Positions 17,401 through 24,180 are shown, counted from the stretch's first letter. The stretch: 25,406 nucleotides of DNA from CAZXFH01 sp964640055 (GCA_964640055.1 CAZXFH010000044.1:1-25406); one strand, 5' to 3'. Translations and numbers: made by a program. The notes: generated by a model from the letters alone, not told the origin.

Positions 17401-17551
17401 CATCGTAAAAATAAATATCAAAATGTTCCGTTTGAATGTACTGCCAATTGAACTCATCGTAACGGACCTTGTTTTTACCGTACTGGCCCCAGACAATCCC
17501 CAGCAGTAATACAAAAAATAACATATATTGAAGCATTCTTTTTTTCATCAT
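14438..17551 (-). CDS. Outer-membrane metalloprotease-propeller-barrel protein (peptidase-MA-like, PD40, Omp85-like)
   Basis: A 1037-residue exported protein with three recognisable parts. After a signal peptide (1-22), residues about 28-260 form a gluzincin metalloprotease domain: zinc motif HELSH at 135-139 with catalytic Glu136, and the downstream NEGLAE (168-173) supplying a third zinc ligand. Residues about 290-600 hold PD40/TolB-like beta-propeller blades (repeated SPDG- and NG-type turns, for example WSPDGQNICLAV and WSPDGAQIAFVG). Residues about 690-1037 alternate hydrophobic and aromatic residues as in an Omp85/BamA-type barrel, include a GGFGVGSRIF turn near the end, and finish on an aromatic residue (GLDY). 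Such proteins occur in Bacteroidota and relatives, but their function is unknown. A good promoter lies upstream. The protease probably faces the periplasm or the cell surface; which side is inference. Confidence 0.85.
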   Translation of the reverse strand: MMKKRMLQYMLFFVLLLGIVWGQYGKNKVRYDEFNWQYIQTEHFDIYFYDDGKELAEFAAPIAEEQIDRIANVLHWKLNKRVPLIIYNSHSDFQQTNVTLSYLTEGVQGFTELFKNRAVVAFEGDYHGFWHVLRHELSHVMVNDMIYGGNIQSVISGRVQLRIPLWMNEGLAEFVSIGWDTNSDMVIRDIALANDIPDIKYLDYYLAYKGGQSVYRFIADKYGVEKVGEIWRKMKSRRNVEKGFKASVGMDSEELSEEWHKWVRKIYWPDIAERAELEKIATRLTDHKKLKNYFNTAPAIAPNGKSIAIISDRNGYADIMLISAADGKMIKKVVRGQRTPALEEMKFLYPRLSWSPDGQNICLAVKSGGIDALTVVDVESGELQQYTFERLEEIFSAAWSPDGAQIAFVGLQNGQTDLYIYQLAQEKLQRLTNDRFSDFEPAWSLDNQKIVYAAQRGREQDNQRYDSDEMISKYNYHQTDLFYYDIADEKVVRLTDTPWNESSPIWAHTQNSLIFTSDSNGVNNLYVADLDEFEPVAITNVLTGAFQPSLSRNDSRLVFAGYADRGWDVYTLSNPLDMIGEPQEVQPTLYAKELKKRWQQQKEVDELSVLGKDGRGSKTRKVSARGSYSNYIFAPGYSSWEEYNQTAIDTVTPQPKLDTLKNKDDSGAYVVRPYKTKFSLDYVESQAGYSTFWGFQGTTVFSFSDIMGNHRLTFGTEMYVDLENSDYYLSYQYLTNRINYSFTGFHMANFYATSLLYLWRWRNYGGDLSASLPFTKFSRLEFGSTWFNVEQNLVFLQTGQSKTISKIHTLLPRAAFVFDNSLWGFLYPIDGWRGRLDYIISPKYNQYSLEFMSLQLDLRRYFKLNNKYSFALRLSTGASVGKNAQYFFVGGESNWLNQKFRRYHHFENANEIYFSEFVTPLRGARYYEREGTRFFLMNYEFRYPFIEYLKLGWPLPMTLGGIQGVTFLDMGTAWKEDLHPFGYTPYRGFYMDELVGGFGVGSRIFLGYFVLKIDVAWRFDLNKIDSPMYYFSLGLDY

Positions 17552-17587
17552 TTCCTTTTACCTTATACCTGCGGGATAGTTCCTTTC

Positions 17588-17617
17588 ATTATATAAATAA
17601 ACCTTCAAATATAACAA
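17588..17617 (-). promoter_or_regulatory. Sigma70-like promoter for the protease-barrel gene
   Basis: On the minus strand a TTGTTA -35-like box (17612-17617) and a perfect TATAAT -10 box (17588-17593) are separated by 18 bases. They lie 36-66 bases upstream of the protease-barrel ATG. The surroundings are AT-rich, so chance matches are possible, but position and quality are good. Confidence 0.55.
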
Positions 17618-17822
17618 TCATTGTATATACCAAGCTGTTACTCAATACCAATCCATCAGCTAATATATTAGGGGATAAATGGCTATTTATCAATCCAAAT
17701 TAATAGCCGGTTCTGTTTTTAACAACGATTTTATAAAATTTTTGGGTATATCTTTTCCAGATATATTTTTTTGGTTAACTTTCAGGTGCCGAATATGACG
17801 AGCAGTAAAATAAGGAGTTCCT

Positions 17823-18347
17823 ATGGCATCCAAAAAGCAATCCAATATTTTTCTGGGTATCTTTCTTATTCTGGCGGGTATCTTCTTTCTGCTCATTCAG
17901 TTGGGCAAAATTCACTGGGTGAACTTTTGGCCCATAATTTTGATATTCCTCGGACTTTTATTTCTGGTTACATTTGTAATTGATAGAAGAAACTATGGGC
18001 TGCTCATGCCGGGAACTATATTAACCCTGGTAGGCTTGTTGTTTCTGTACATGACTTTTAAAGACTGGTACTGTATGGAAGCCCTCTGGCCCACCTTTGT
18101 GCTGGCTCCGGGGATTGGTTTCTGGCTGATGCATCTGCTGGGTCCGAAATCCAACCAACTCTGGATACCAGGGACCATTTTGATACTGGTATCGATTGTC
18201 TTTTACGCCCAAATCTGGTACTACTTTAATCTATGGCCCCTATTACTGATCATCGCTGGCATCTATCTCCTGTTAACCTACAAACGGGAAAAAACTTCCC
18301 GTACTGAAAACGCATCAAGCCATGACAAAGATAAAGCAAAAGAGTAA
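17823..18347 (+). CDS. Small multi-pass membrane protein, LiaI/LiaF-like transmembrane region
   Basis: A 174-residue protein made of repeated hydrophobic segments of the type LGIFLILAGIFFLLIQLG and FWPIILIFLGLLFL. This is the pattern of the LiaI-LiaF-like transmembrane domain (also DUF5668). Related proteins in Firmicutes take part in envelope-stress sensing, but most are uncharacterised. The tail is short, charged and cytosolic (KREKTSRTENASSHDKDKAKE). AAGGAG lies five bases upstream of the ATG. Divergent from the protease-barrel gene and overlapping the next gene by 26 bases. No cytoplasmic LiaF C-terminal domain is present. Confidence 0.75.
   Translation: MASKKQSNIFLGIFLILAGIFFLLIQLGKIHWVNFWPIILIFLGLLFLVTFVIDRRNYGLLMPGTILTLVGLLFLYMTFKDWYCMEALWPTFVLAPGIGFWLMHLLGPKSNQLWIPGTILILVSIVFYAQIWYYFNLWPLLLIIAGIYLLLTYKREKTSRTENASSHDKDKAKE
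18284..18302 (+). repeat. Hairpin inside the LiaF-like gene just ahead of the cysteine-cluster start
   Basis: A perfect 7-base stem (ACGGGAA / TTCCCGT) with a 5-base loop ends 19 bases before the ATG of the following gene, within the coding end of the membrane protein. It could affect initiation at the overlapping start, which lacks a clear ribosome binding site. It may also be coincidental. Confidence 0.35.
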
Positions 18348-18627
18348 GAAGAGAGCAAAATTTTCTAAGCATAACTTTGAGGCCATTTGTAAGCGTTGCG
18401 GCGCCTGCTGTGGTGCCTATGACGGCGATCCCTGTGAATACTTGCGCAAAAGGTCTGATGGTCGCTATTTCTGTGCTATTTATGACCATCGTTTTGGCAT
18501 CCATCATACCATTAACGGTCATGAATTGGAATGTATCCCTATCCGTGATAAATTAAAAGAGCCCTGGATCGGGGATGGTCTTTGCGTCTATAAGCAGCTG
18601 TTTTTAGAAGGTATATTAAAATTATAG
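18322..18627 (+). CDS. YkgJ-family zinc/iron-chelating cysteine-cluster protein
   Basis: A 101-residue cytosolic protein with eight cysteines, most in the CxxCxxCC pattern: Cys23, 26, 29, 30, 38, 51, 71 and 88. The KRCGACC core and the later C..Y/C..... Cys residues fit the YkgJ (CxxCxxCC) family, thought to bind a metal; biochemical function is unknown. The reading frame starts 26 bases inside the end of the LiaF-like gene and no convincing ribosome binding site is seen, so expression may depend on translational coupling. It is shorter than many YkgJ proteins but keeps the full core. Confidence 0.8.
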   Translation: MTKIKQKSKKRAKFSKHNFEAICKRCGACCGAYDGDPCEYLRKRSDGRYFCAIYDHRFGIHHTINGHELECIPIRDKLKEPWIGDGLCVYKQLFLEGILKL

Positions 18628-18670
18628 CTGATCTTAATATATTTTTTGCAGCGCATTAAGGTAGGAACAA

Positions 18671-18708
18671 ATATCAGATTATCACAGCCTGGTGCTGTGA
18701 GCGGATAT
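18671..18708. terminator. Hairpin between convergent genes
   Basis: Between the converging cysteine-cluster gene and EEP gene, TCACAGC (18682-18688) and GCTGTGA (18694-18700) form a perfect 7-base stem with a 5-base loop, flanked by a second pair ATATC/GATAT. The position fits a bidirectional 3' end, but no strong U-run follows on either strand, so it may be a weak or Rho-assisted end. Confidence 0.45.
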
Positions 18709-19817
18709 TAATCTAAATTTTTAAATTCAATTTCAGCGTAAATCCCATAATGATCGCTGGCCTGTACCCCTGCGATCACCTGTTGCATCACCACCTGAGT
18801 TTTAACGATATCAACCTGACCTGAGAGAAGCAGAGACTCCGGTTTAAAAAAAATATAGTCAATGCGCCGGGGAGAATGGATCATCCGGGTGTGTAAGCGG
18901 GTGGACAAGTCTGCCGCTGTGGGTATACTATCGGCTGTATAATAGGCCTTTTGATTTATATTGGTCTGCGGATCCCAGGTATAACCGTGGCTCGCGGGAA
19001 AACAATAATTAAACAGATCGATCAGACCATTACCAACTAACTTTTGTATCTCCCGGGAAGCATAACGGGCATTGAAATCACCCATTAAAATGCAAGGTGC
19101 CTCTCCGGCCGTTTGTCTGATAAATGATATTGTTTGTCTGGCTTCTGATAAGCGCCATTGTATGCCCCGGTCTATTCGGGCCAAAATTTGCAAATATTCC
19201 CGGATGGGAAAATCTCCGCTATAGTATAGTTCACGAGCCTGGTTTAAAATCTGCGGATCAGCATCCAAAGATGCATGCCAATGGGTGGCAAACACATACA
19301 CGGGTTCGCCTTTTAAGATAAGTTTCACGGCTATAATTTGGGTCGCATCCGAAAAGTGACAGCTGGCCCAGCGCCCCACAGGCCCTCCGGACAGTTGTTG
19401 GCGCCCGGTAAACTCAGCCCGGTAAGACTTTTTAATAAAGATCCCATCACCTTCTCTAAGATTCCGGGGCAGTCCGATACAGCCCAATCGAATACCCCCT
19501 AATCCGGGATGGAAAAAGACATCATAGCCAATATCAGCAGCCAGCCGCCTGGCATAACCGGGCAGTTGATTCAACTCATGAGCGCCAATTACATCCGGAT
19601 CCAACGCCTTAATCTGTTGAATTAGAGCCTGATATCGCTTCTCACGTTGAGCTGGGGATTCATATTCGCCCATTTTAAAGATGCCTTTATAATCAAGACC
19701 TGACCAGACATTAATATCCAGGATCTTCAGCACAACCGGCTCAGCACCCCGTAAAACAGGTGGATTAATTAAGAAAAACAGGATTATACAAACAACCGCG
19801 CCTTTGATTCCAGGCAT
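18708..19817 (-). CDS. Secreted endonuclease/exonuclease/phosphatase (EEP) family protein
   Basis: A 369-residue exported protein with a signal peptide (1-25, cleaved near RGA-EP). The body is an EEP fold, like DNase I, sphingomyelinase and AP endonuclease. The metal and catalytic residues are all visible: Asn36 (LDINVWSG), Glu81 (GAHELNQ), His178 (ATHWH), Asp246 and Asn248 (MGDFNAR), Asp319 (RIDYIFF), and the final Asp354-His355 (SDHYGIYAEI). These hydrolyse phosphodiester or phosphomonoester bonds. Export suggests extracellular nucleic acid, phospholipid or phosphosugar as substrate; sequence does not decide. Ribosome binding site GAGGA precedes the ATG. Confidence 0.85.
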   Translation of the reverse strand: MPGIKGAVVCIILFFLINPPVLRGAEPVVLKILDINVWSGLDYKGIFKMGEYESPAQREKRYQALIQQIKALDPDVIGAHELNQLPGYARRLAADIGYDVFFHPGLGGIRLGCIGLPRNLREGDGIFIKKSYRAEFTGRQQLSGGPVGRWASCHFSDATQIIAVKLILKGEPVYVFATHWHASLDADPQILNQARELYYSGDFPIREYLQILARIDRGIQWRLSEARQTISFIRQTAGEAPCILMGDFNARYASREIQKLVGNGLIDLFNYCFPASHGYTWDPQTNINQKAYYTADSIPTAADLSTRLHTRMIHSPRRIDYIFFKPESLLLSGQVDIVKTQVVMQQVIAGVQASDHYGIYAEIEFKNLD

Positions 19818-19841
19818 AACAATCCTCAGCTTACCGGAACT

Positions 19842-19870
19842 AATTTAGTGCAATGGATCATACCGGGCAA
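19842..19870 (-). promoter_or_regulatory. Possible sigma70-like promoter for the EEP gene
   Basis: On the minus strand TTGCCC (19865-19870) and TAAATT (19842-19847) are 17 bases apart, each matching four of six consensus positions. They lie between the amidase terminator and the EEP start, so the EEP gene plausibly has its own promoter. Weak match. Confidence 0.3.
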
Positions 19871-19895
19871 ATTGTTTCGGATTGAACAATATCAA

Positions 19896-19929
19896 TAAAA
19901 AAGGCCCGTGGTATATTTCCACAGGCCTT
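19896..19929 (-). terminator. Rho-independent terminator of the amidase gene
   Basis: On the minus strand AAGGCCTGTGG and CCACGGGCCTT form an 11-base stem (one T-G pair) with a 7-base loop, followed by a run of T residues. It starts 29 bases past the amidase stop. This is the clearest intrinsic terminator in the window and separates the amidase from the EEP gene. Confidence 0.9.
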
Positions 19930-19958
19930 ATATCAGAGTGCTTAATATTCACAACCTA

Positions 19959-22481
19959 TTATTTGACCAGAATACACTTTCTGGACTCATGAAAGAACTG
20001 CTCTGTGTGGTTATCAGGATCAGCCGCTTGCAGGCGGTAGATATAAACACCCGAGCTGTGCTTGGCAGCCTGCCATTTTACGGTATGATAGCCGGCGGCT
20101 TGATGGCGATCTACCAATTTTTCAATCCGGCGTCCGGAGAGATCATAAATTTCCAGTACGACTGCGGCAGAGCGAGGCAGTTGATAGGTGATGGTTGTGG
20201 CGGGATTAAAGGGATTGGGATAGTTTTGATGCAGGGTAAACTCATCTGGTTTTAGTTGTTCTGACTCAATACTGTTCACTTCTTCAGCTTGCACAACCCT
20301 TAAATCATCAAAATAAATAGAACCTGATTCTGCAGCCTCTTGAGTGTGTGTCAACTGCACACTATCAAATCGGTAAGATGTTCCATCCAACACGCTATTA
20401 CCTATCCAGCTGCCGACTCCCTCTTCATCATCGTAATACCATTCAACTAACTTCCATCCAATCCAGTCCACCGTATACCATTTGGAAACTTCACTAACAG
20501 ATGATCCGCCAACTTCATCAATTGCAAAGCGGAATTGATTGCCGCTTCCATCACCGAAAATATAAACCTGTAAAACCGTATTCGGTCCAAAATAAATATC
20601 TTGTGTCGAGGAACCACTTTTATATACAACCCGTATTAACCAAGAAGATGCACTTAGATCCCAGTCATAATAGAGTTCCATGGATTTTGTACTGTTGGTC
20701 AGCAAGTTTGTAAAGTCAGTATTTTCACTCCGGGCTGTCCCGGGATCATGCCCGTCAGTTGAACCGCTTTGCTCAGGGGACCACCAGTTGGTCGTCAAAC
20801 CGCTTTCAAAAGTGTCAATATTCCGGAGGACGACATAATCATAATTTCCGGTCTTAAAACTTTTTGATACAGTTTCATTAGTTTCATTTCCCAGGAGATC
20901 CGTTAAGCCCTCTTTTACCCGGCTGATATGAACTGCCGATGCGTCTAATTCTGCTTCCGGGAAGAAGTTTAAAACACTCCTGCTGTGCACCACGTAATGT
21001 TTTAAAGTCCCGTTTATTGTACTTCCATCGGAAAATCTTTCCAGATTAAAGATCGAATCGGTTATTGATTCTGTGTTTAATTCCTCATCGTATTCAAAAC
21101 TGATGATCGGTTGGCGTTCAATATTTAATGAGCTCGACGGTGGATAAAAATTTACTAAATTGGGAGGCATATCATCAAAACCCGTCTTGAAATGTAAAAC
21201 AAAATCATCACCGCCGATGCCATCATTATCACCATCAAAATAGTGCCCATAATCATCAGTAACGGTACCCGGAATAGTAATCGTATAGTTAGTTCTCAGC
21301 TCCAATCCATCGGTAATAATCTTCAATTCCCGGTTAATATCATCCCATCTGAAACCACATTCAACCGGCGGTTCGATCATAATATACTTTTCAATTGAAT
21401 CGGGATTCATAGGACGATTGAAATACAATATAATATCGTCTAAGACAGAGATACCTGTATCCCCTTCAGCCGGATAGGTTGAAAGCACCGTTGGTAGTGC
21501 CGTAGAAATTAAATTGACATCGACAAATGTAAAGAATGTATCAACCATTTCCACAGATAGAGTATCGGGATAATATCCTTCTGCCGAGACAGTTATATCT
21601 ACCAGATCGTTATTAATTCCCTCAAAATAATAAAATCCGTTGTGCAGTAATTCCGGATCATCTGTATATTTATAAAACAAACTTTCATAGGTATCGGTTT
21701 CATAGCTTAGATCCTCAACCTCGACTACCGCGCCATTAATCGGAACACCAGTATCCTTATCTTTCACAATTCCGGTCAGCATCCGGACAAGTGGTCGGGA
21801 GATATCATGGTATTTTAAAATTGACCAAAAATAGGTTCTGGCTTCCAGACGCTTCCAGTCTTCATTCATAAATAATTGGTTTTGTCTGGGATTGGTATGA
21901 AAGCCAGCTTCACTCAATTCAGATGCCATTATTGTTTCACGATTTACATGCAGATAGGGATGTTTTCGATCGTGATTGTCTGGAAAGCCCTGGTAGAAGG
22001 TGCGGTCGGCATAATTTCCGCGGGTGCTTATGCGCATACCCCGGGTTAAAATATCCACCATATGATCACCCATTTCCCGGCCCCCGTTTGGAGTTTTTTC
22101 CACAGTTTGCCCGTTTTCTCGCCAGCCGCCATAAAGCAGCAATGTGCTGTTATAGATAGAGGAACCGGCATCACTATGGATCGAATGAAACCAGGTGGCA
22201 CCCTTTGTATTGGCATCACTGGATCTTTGAGATAATGAAACTTGTTGAGTGTCGTTGGTTCTGCTGAGATAAACAGTATCAATATCTGTTTCATTTAATA
22301 ACATTTCACTAAGGCGTAAAGCTACTCTGACATTTCTCTCTGCTTCTGAATATCCATAAATGCCCATATTTTCCTTCTGGCTGTGACCGGGGTCCAGATA
22401 GATATCCCAGCCCGCCAACCCGGTTATTTGTCCAAAAGACAGACTACAAAAAACAAATAGAAAAAAGATAATATGTTTCAT
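19959..22481 (-). CDS. T9SS-exported N-acetylmuramoyl-L-alanine amidase with Ig-like domains
   Basis: An 840-residue multidomain exported enzyme. A signal peptide (1-17) leads into an Amidase_3 domain (about 24-225), which cuts the amide bond between muramic acid and L-alanine in peptidoglycan. Zinc ligands are His33 (DPGH), Glu48 (SEAERN) and His102 (HSIHSDA), with catalytic Glu191 in SEAGFHTN. Next are a carboxypeptidase-regulatory-like domain (about 233-330), two Big_5-type Ig-like domains (about 333-430 and 435-550), a LamG-like beta-sandwich region (about 555-735), and a C-terminal T9SS sorting domain (about 750-840) with HQNYPNPFNP, LEIYDLSGR and a final KCILVK. The C-terminal signal predicts transfer across the outer membrane, so the enzyme may act at the surface or on other cells' walls. 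SD AAGGAG; strong terminator downstream. Confidence 0.88.
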   Translation of the reverse strand: MKHIIFFLFVFCSLSFGQITGLAGWDIYLDPGHSQKENMGIYGYSEAERNVRVALRLSEMLLNETDIDTVYLSRTNDTQQVSLSQRSSDANTKGATWFHSIHSDAGSSIYNSTLLLYGGWRENGQTVEKTPNGGREMGDHMVDILTRGMRISTRGNYADRTFYQGFPDNHDRKHPYLHVNRETIMASELSEAGFHTNPRQNQLFMNEDWKRLEARTYFWSILKYHDISRPLVRMLTGIVKDKDTGVPINGAVVEVEDLSYETDTYESLFYKYTDDPELLHNGFYYFEGINNDLVDITVSAEGYYPDTLSVEMVDTFFTFVDVNLISTALPTVLSTYPAEGDTGISVLDDIILYFNRPMNPDSIEKYIMIEPPVECGFRWDDINRELKIITDGLELRTNYTITIPGTVTDDYGHYFDGDNDGIGGDDFVLHFKTGFDDMPPNLVNFYPPSSSLNIERQPIISFEYDEELNTESITDSIFNLERFSDGSTINGTLKHYVVHSRSVLNFFPEAELDASAVHISRVKEGLTDLLGNETNETVSKSFKTGNYDYVVLRNIDTFESGLTTNWWSPEQSGSTDGHDPGTARSENTDFTNLLTNSTKSMELYYDWDLSASSWLIRVVYKSGSSTQDIYFGPNTVLQVYIFGDGSGNQFRFAIDEVGGSSVSEVSKWYTVDWIGWKLVEWYYDDEEGVGSWIGNSVLDGTSYRFDSVQLTHTQEAAESGSIYFDDLRVVQAEEVNSIESEQLKPDEFTLHQNYPNPFNPATTITYQLPRSAAVVLEIYDLSGRRIEKLVDRHQAAGYHTVKWQAAKHSSGVYIYRLQAADPDNHTEQFFHESRKCILVK

Positions 22482-22518
22482 TTGGCACTCCTTAAAACAA
22501 TAAAAAAATCAATTGGTT

Positions 22519-23454
22519 TTAACCCTCTATTCGAATCTCTATAATGGCAATTTTACCACTATCTAAAGCGCAAACAATCTTATCCATTTTGGGTGACCAA
22601 ACCGGATACATCTCATGCAGATCGCTCGTCTTAGTCAATTGCATCTTGGTTTTACTTTCCAGATTATAAACCCAAATATCCGAAGCAGTAATAACATGAC
22701 CATCGTCCTCGTCAACCATATATACAATCCATTTCCCGTCAGGTGACCATCCCGGTGCATTTGCTTTACCTAATTCTGTTAGAATATTACCATCAATATC
22801 CGATATAAACGTACTTCCACCAACCACGGTAAAAACAAATTCGGATTTATCGGGTGACAGTGAAAACCAGATATAGTCTTCATTCTGGATCGGAACCAGT
22901 TCATTTCGGATACCATTTTTATGGATTATAATTTTACCGTTGTCTATATATCCATATACTTCCCCGGTAATAATCGACTCATTCGACTTTTCATGATCCA
23001 AACGGATCCCCTTCACATCATCATTCTCTCGATAAACCAACCGATCGCTATCTAGCAATAAAGCCGGTGACAAATGACGCATTTTCTCTGTTAGATATTG
23101 GGGTTTCTGGTCCCCTATCGCCTGTATCGCCAGAGCAGAATATCTCCGCTTATTTATATATTCATCGGCCCTGAATACAATTTTTTTACCATCGGCGGTA
23201 AACTTCGGCTCATAACCGGCACCGGGATAATCATTGATCTGTTGGATGGATTTTTTCTCAAGATCGTATAACCATAATCCTTTATAGCCAAATTGGGTAA
23301 ACAGGATTTTTTCACCATCGGGGCTGAACCTGGGTGACATATATCTGCTTTCTTCCGTAGGAATAATGTCAGTATCAACAACTTTAATGGCTTGTGCTTG
23401 CAGGTAAAAGACAGATAATAAAAAAATAACTACAAATAAAATTTTCTTTTTCAT
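22519..23454 (-). CDS. Secreted PD40/TolB-like beta-propeller protein
   Basis: A 311-residue exported protein: signal peptide 1-21 (FYLQAQA), then a run of PD40 (WD40-like) blades with SPDG/TADG turns, for example PRFSPDGEKILFTQ, PKFTADGKKIVFRA, PGWSPDGKWIVYMV and PVWSPKMDKIVCAL. It resembles the TolB propeller but lacks the TolB N-terminal domain and neighbours, so it should not be called tolB. Probably a periplasmic or surface binding protein. A clear AAGGAG ribosome binding site lies nine bases upstream. It lies 37 bases upstream of the amidase gene on the same strand and may be co-transcribed with it. Confidence 0.85.
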   Translation of the reverse strand: MKKKILFVVIFLLSVFYLQAQAIKVVDTDIIPTEESRYMSPRFSPDGEKILFTQFGYKGLWLYDLEKKSIQQINDYPGAGYEPKFTADGKKIVFRADEYINKRRYSALAIQAIGDQKPQYLTEKMRHLSPALLLDSDRLVYRENDDVKGIRLDHEKSNESIITGEVYGYIDNGKIIIHKNGIRNELVPIQNEDYIWFSLSPDKSEFVFTVVGGSTFISDIDGNILTELGKANAPGWSPDGKWIVYMVDEDDGHVITASDIWVYNLESKTKMQLTKTSDLHEMYPVWSPKMDKIVCALDSGKIAIIEIRIEG

Positions 23455-23534
23455 TGAGTATTTCTCCTTTTTAAGGTTATTCAGATAACATTATTAATCA
23501 AATTTTCAAAACAGAGAGAAGATTAACCGGCGGT

Positions 23535-23618
23535 TTAAGTAGGTAGACCCGGCGCTATCAGATTGCTGGCAAAACAAATTACTACGGGAACAATAGTTAA
23601 CAGTGTTATTTTTTTCAT
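23535..23618 (-). CDS. Tiny signal-peptide-like ORF (27 residues)
   Basis: A 27-codon ORF reads MKKITLLTIVPVVICFASN followed by LIAPGLPT and a TAA stop. The two N-terminal lysines, the hydrophobic core (about 4-17) and a possible signal-peptidase site after CFA give a classical Sec signal; about ten residues would remain after cleavage. A GAGGAG ribosome binding site is eight bases upstream. The same motif forms a minimal ORF, ATG AGG AGT TAA, at 23634-23623. It lies 80 bases upstream of the propeller gene on the same strand. It may be a secreted small peptide, a leader for the downstream gene, or the remnant of a truncated exported protein. No recognised homologue. Confidence 0.45.
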   Translation of the reverse strand: MKKITLLTIVPVVICFASNLIAPGLPT

Positions 23619-23793
23619 CGGGTTAACTCCTCATACTTATCTGCTTCAGATAGATAATTTACGTAAAATATCTTTCGTGAGGTATTGATATTTTTAATTA
23701 ATTATCAGTTTGTAAAATATATCACAGAATATCACCCTTGAAATCAGCCCGGCGTCGCACCCCAGGCGGAAAACAGGAAAGGGTTATTTTAAT
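23619..23793. other. Intergenic region between the tiny ORF and the DUF6485-like gene
   Basis: No gene seen. The minus strand contains a possible TTTACA -35 box followed at 17 bases by AAATAT, and a 15-base inverted repeat TATCTG-CTT-CAGATA at 23638-23652 immediately upstream of the tiny ORF's ribosome binding site. The part near 23745-23775 is GC-richer and featureless. Confidence 0.4.
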
Positions 23794-23997
23794 TCAGATC
23801 TGATGATTATTAACCAGCTCGGTAAAACGGCGGAAGGAGCGGTCATAGGTCTTTTCCACATCATCGGGAAAGCAACAGGCGGGTAATTCGCGACTGCTGA
23901 GATGGGATTGAATACACTCGCAGCATAAGCCTTTGCGGGGACAAGGATCATAGGTGCAGTTGCATAATTCCAGGTTGCGCTCTTGATTACATTCCAT
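23794..23997 (-). CDS. Cysteine-rich DUF6485-family protein
   Basis: A 67-residue protein starting MECNQERNLELCNCTYDPC. Ten cysteines in C..C and CC.C patterns (CNCTYDPCPRKGLCCECI) and the tail LPACCFPDDVEKTYDRSF match the small DUF6485 family, presumably metal-binding; function unknown. The frame extends upstream to 24042, but ATG at 23997 is preferred: it has a perfect AGGAGG ribosome binding site and gives the conserved MEC start. Confidence 0.78.
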   Translation of the reverse strand: MECNQERNLELCNCTYDPCPRKGLCCECIQSHLSSRELPACCFPDDVEKTYDRSFRRFTELVNNHQI

Positions 23998-24142
23998 AGA
24001 TTTCCTCCTAAAATTATAAATTCTTAGTTCAAAGGGACTCAAACCTACAAAACCAGAGCGCTAAAATGCAAGTTTGTCCTATACCAGTTCCATAGTATTT
24101 GTTAAAAAGGGGCTTATATTTTCTTATTTTTCGCAGTTATAT

Positions 24143-24171
24143 ATTCTAACGGATCCAGCTCATTACACCAA
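24143..24171 (-). promoter_or_regulatory. Possible promoter for the DUF6485-like gene
   Basis: On the minus strand TTGGTG (24166-24171) and TAGAAT (24143-24148) are 17 bases apart. The -10 matches five of six positions, the -35 is weaker. The start of transcription would be about 140 bases ahead of the gene. Confidence 0.3.
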
Positions 24172-24180
24172 CTTAATTAT

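Noticed and set aside
22519..23454. Assignment of the propeller gene as tolB
   Set aside because: It has PD40 blades but not the TolB N-terminal domain, and no tolQRA or pal neighbours; a generic propeller name is safer.
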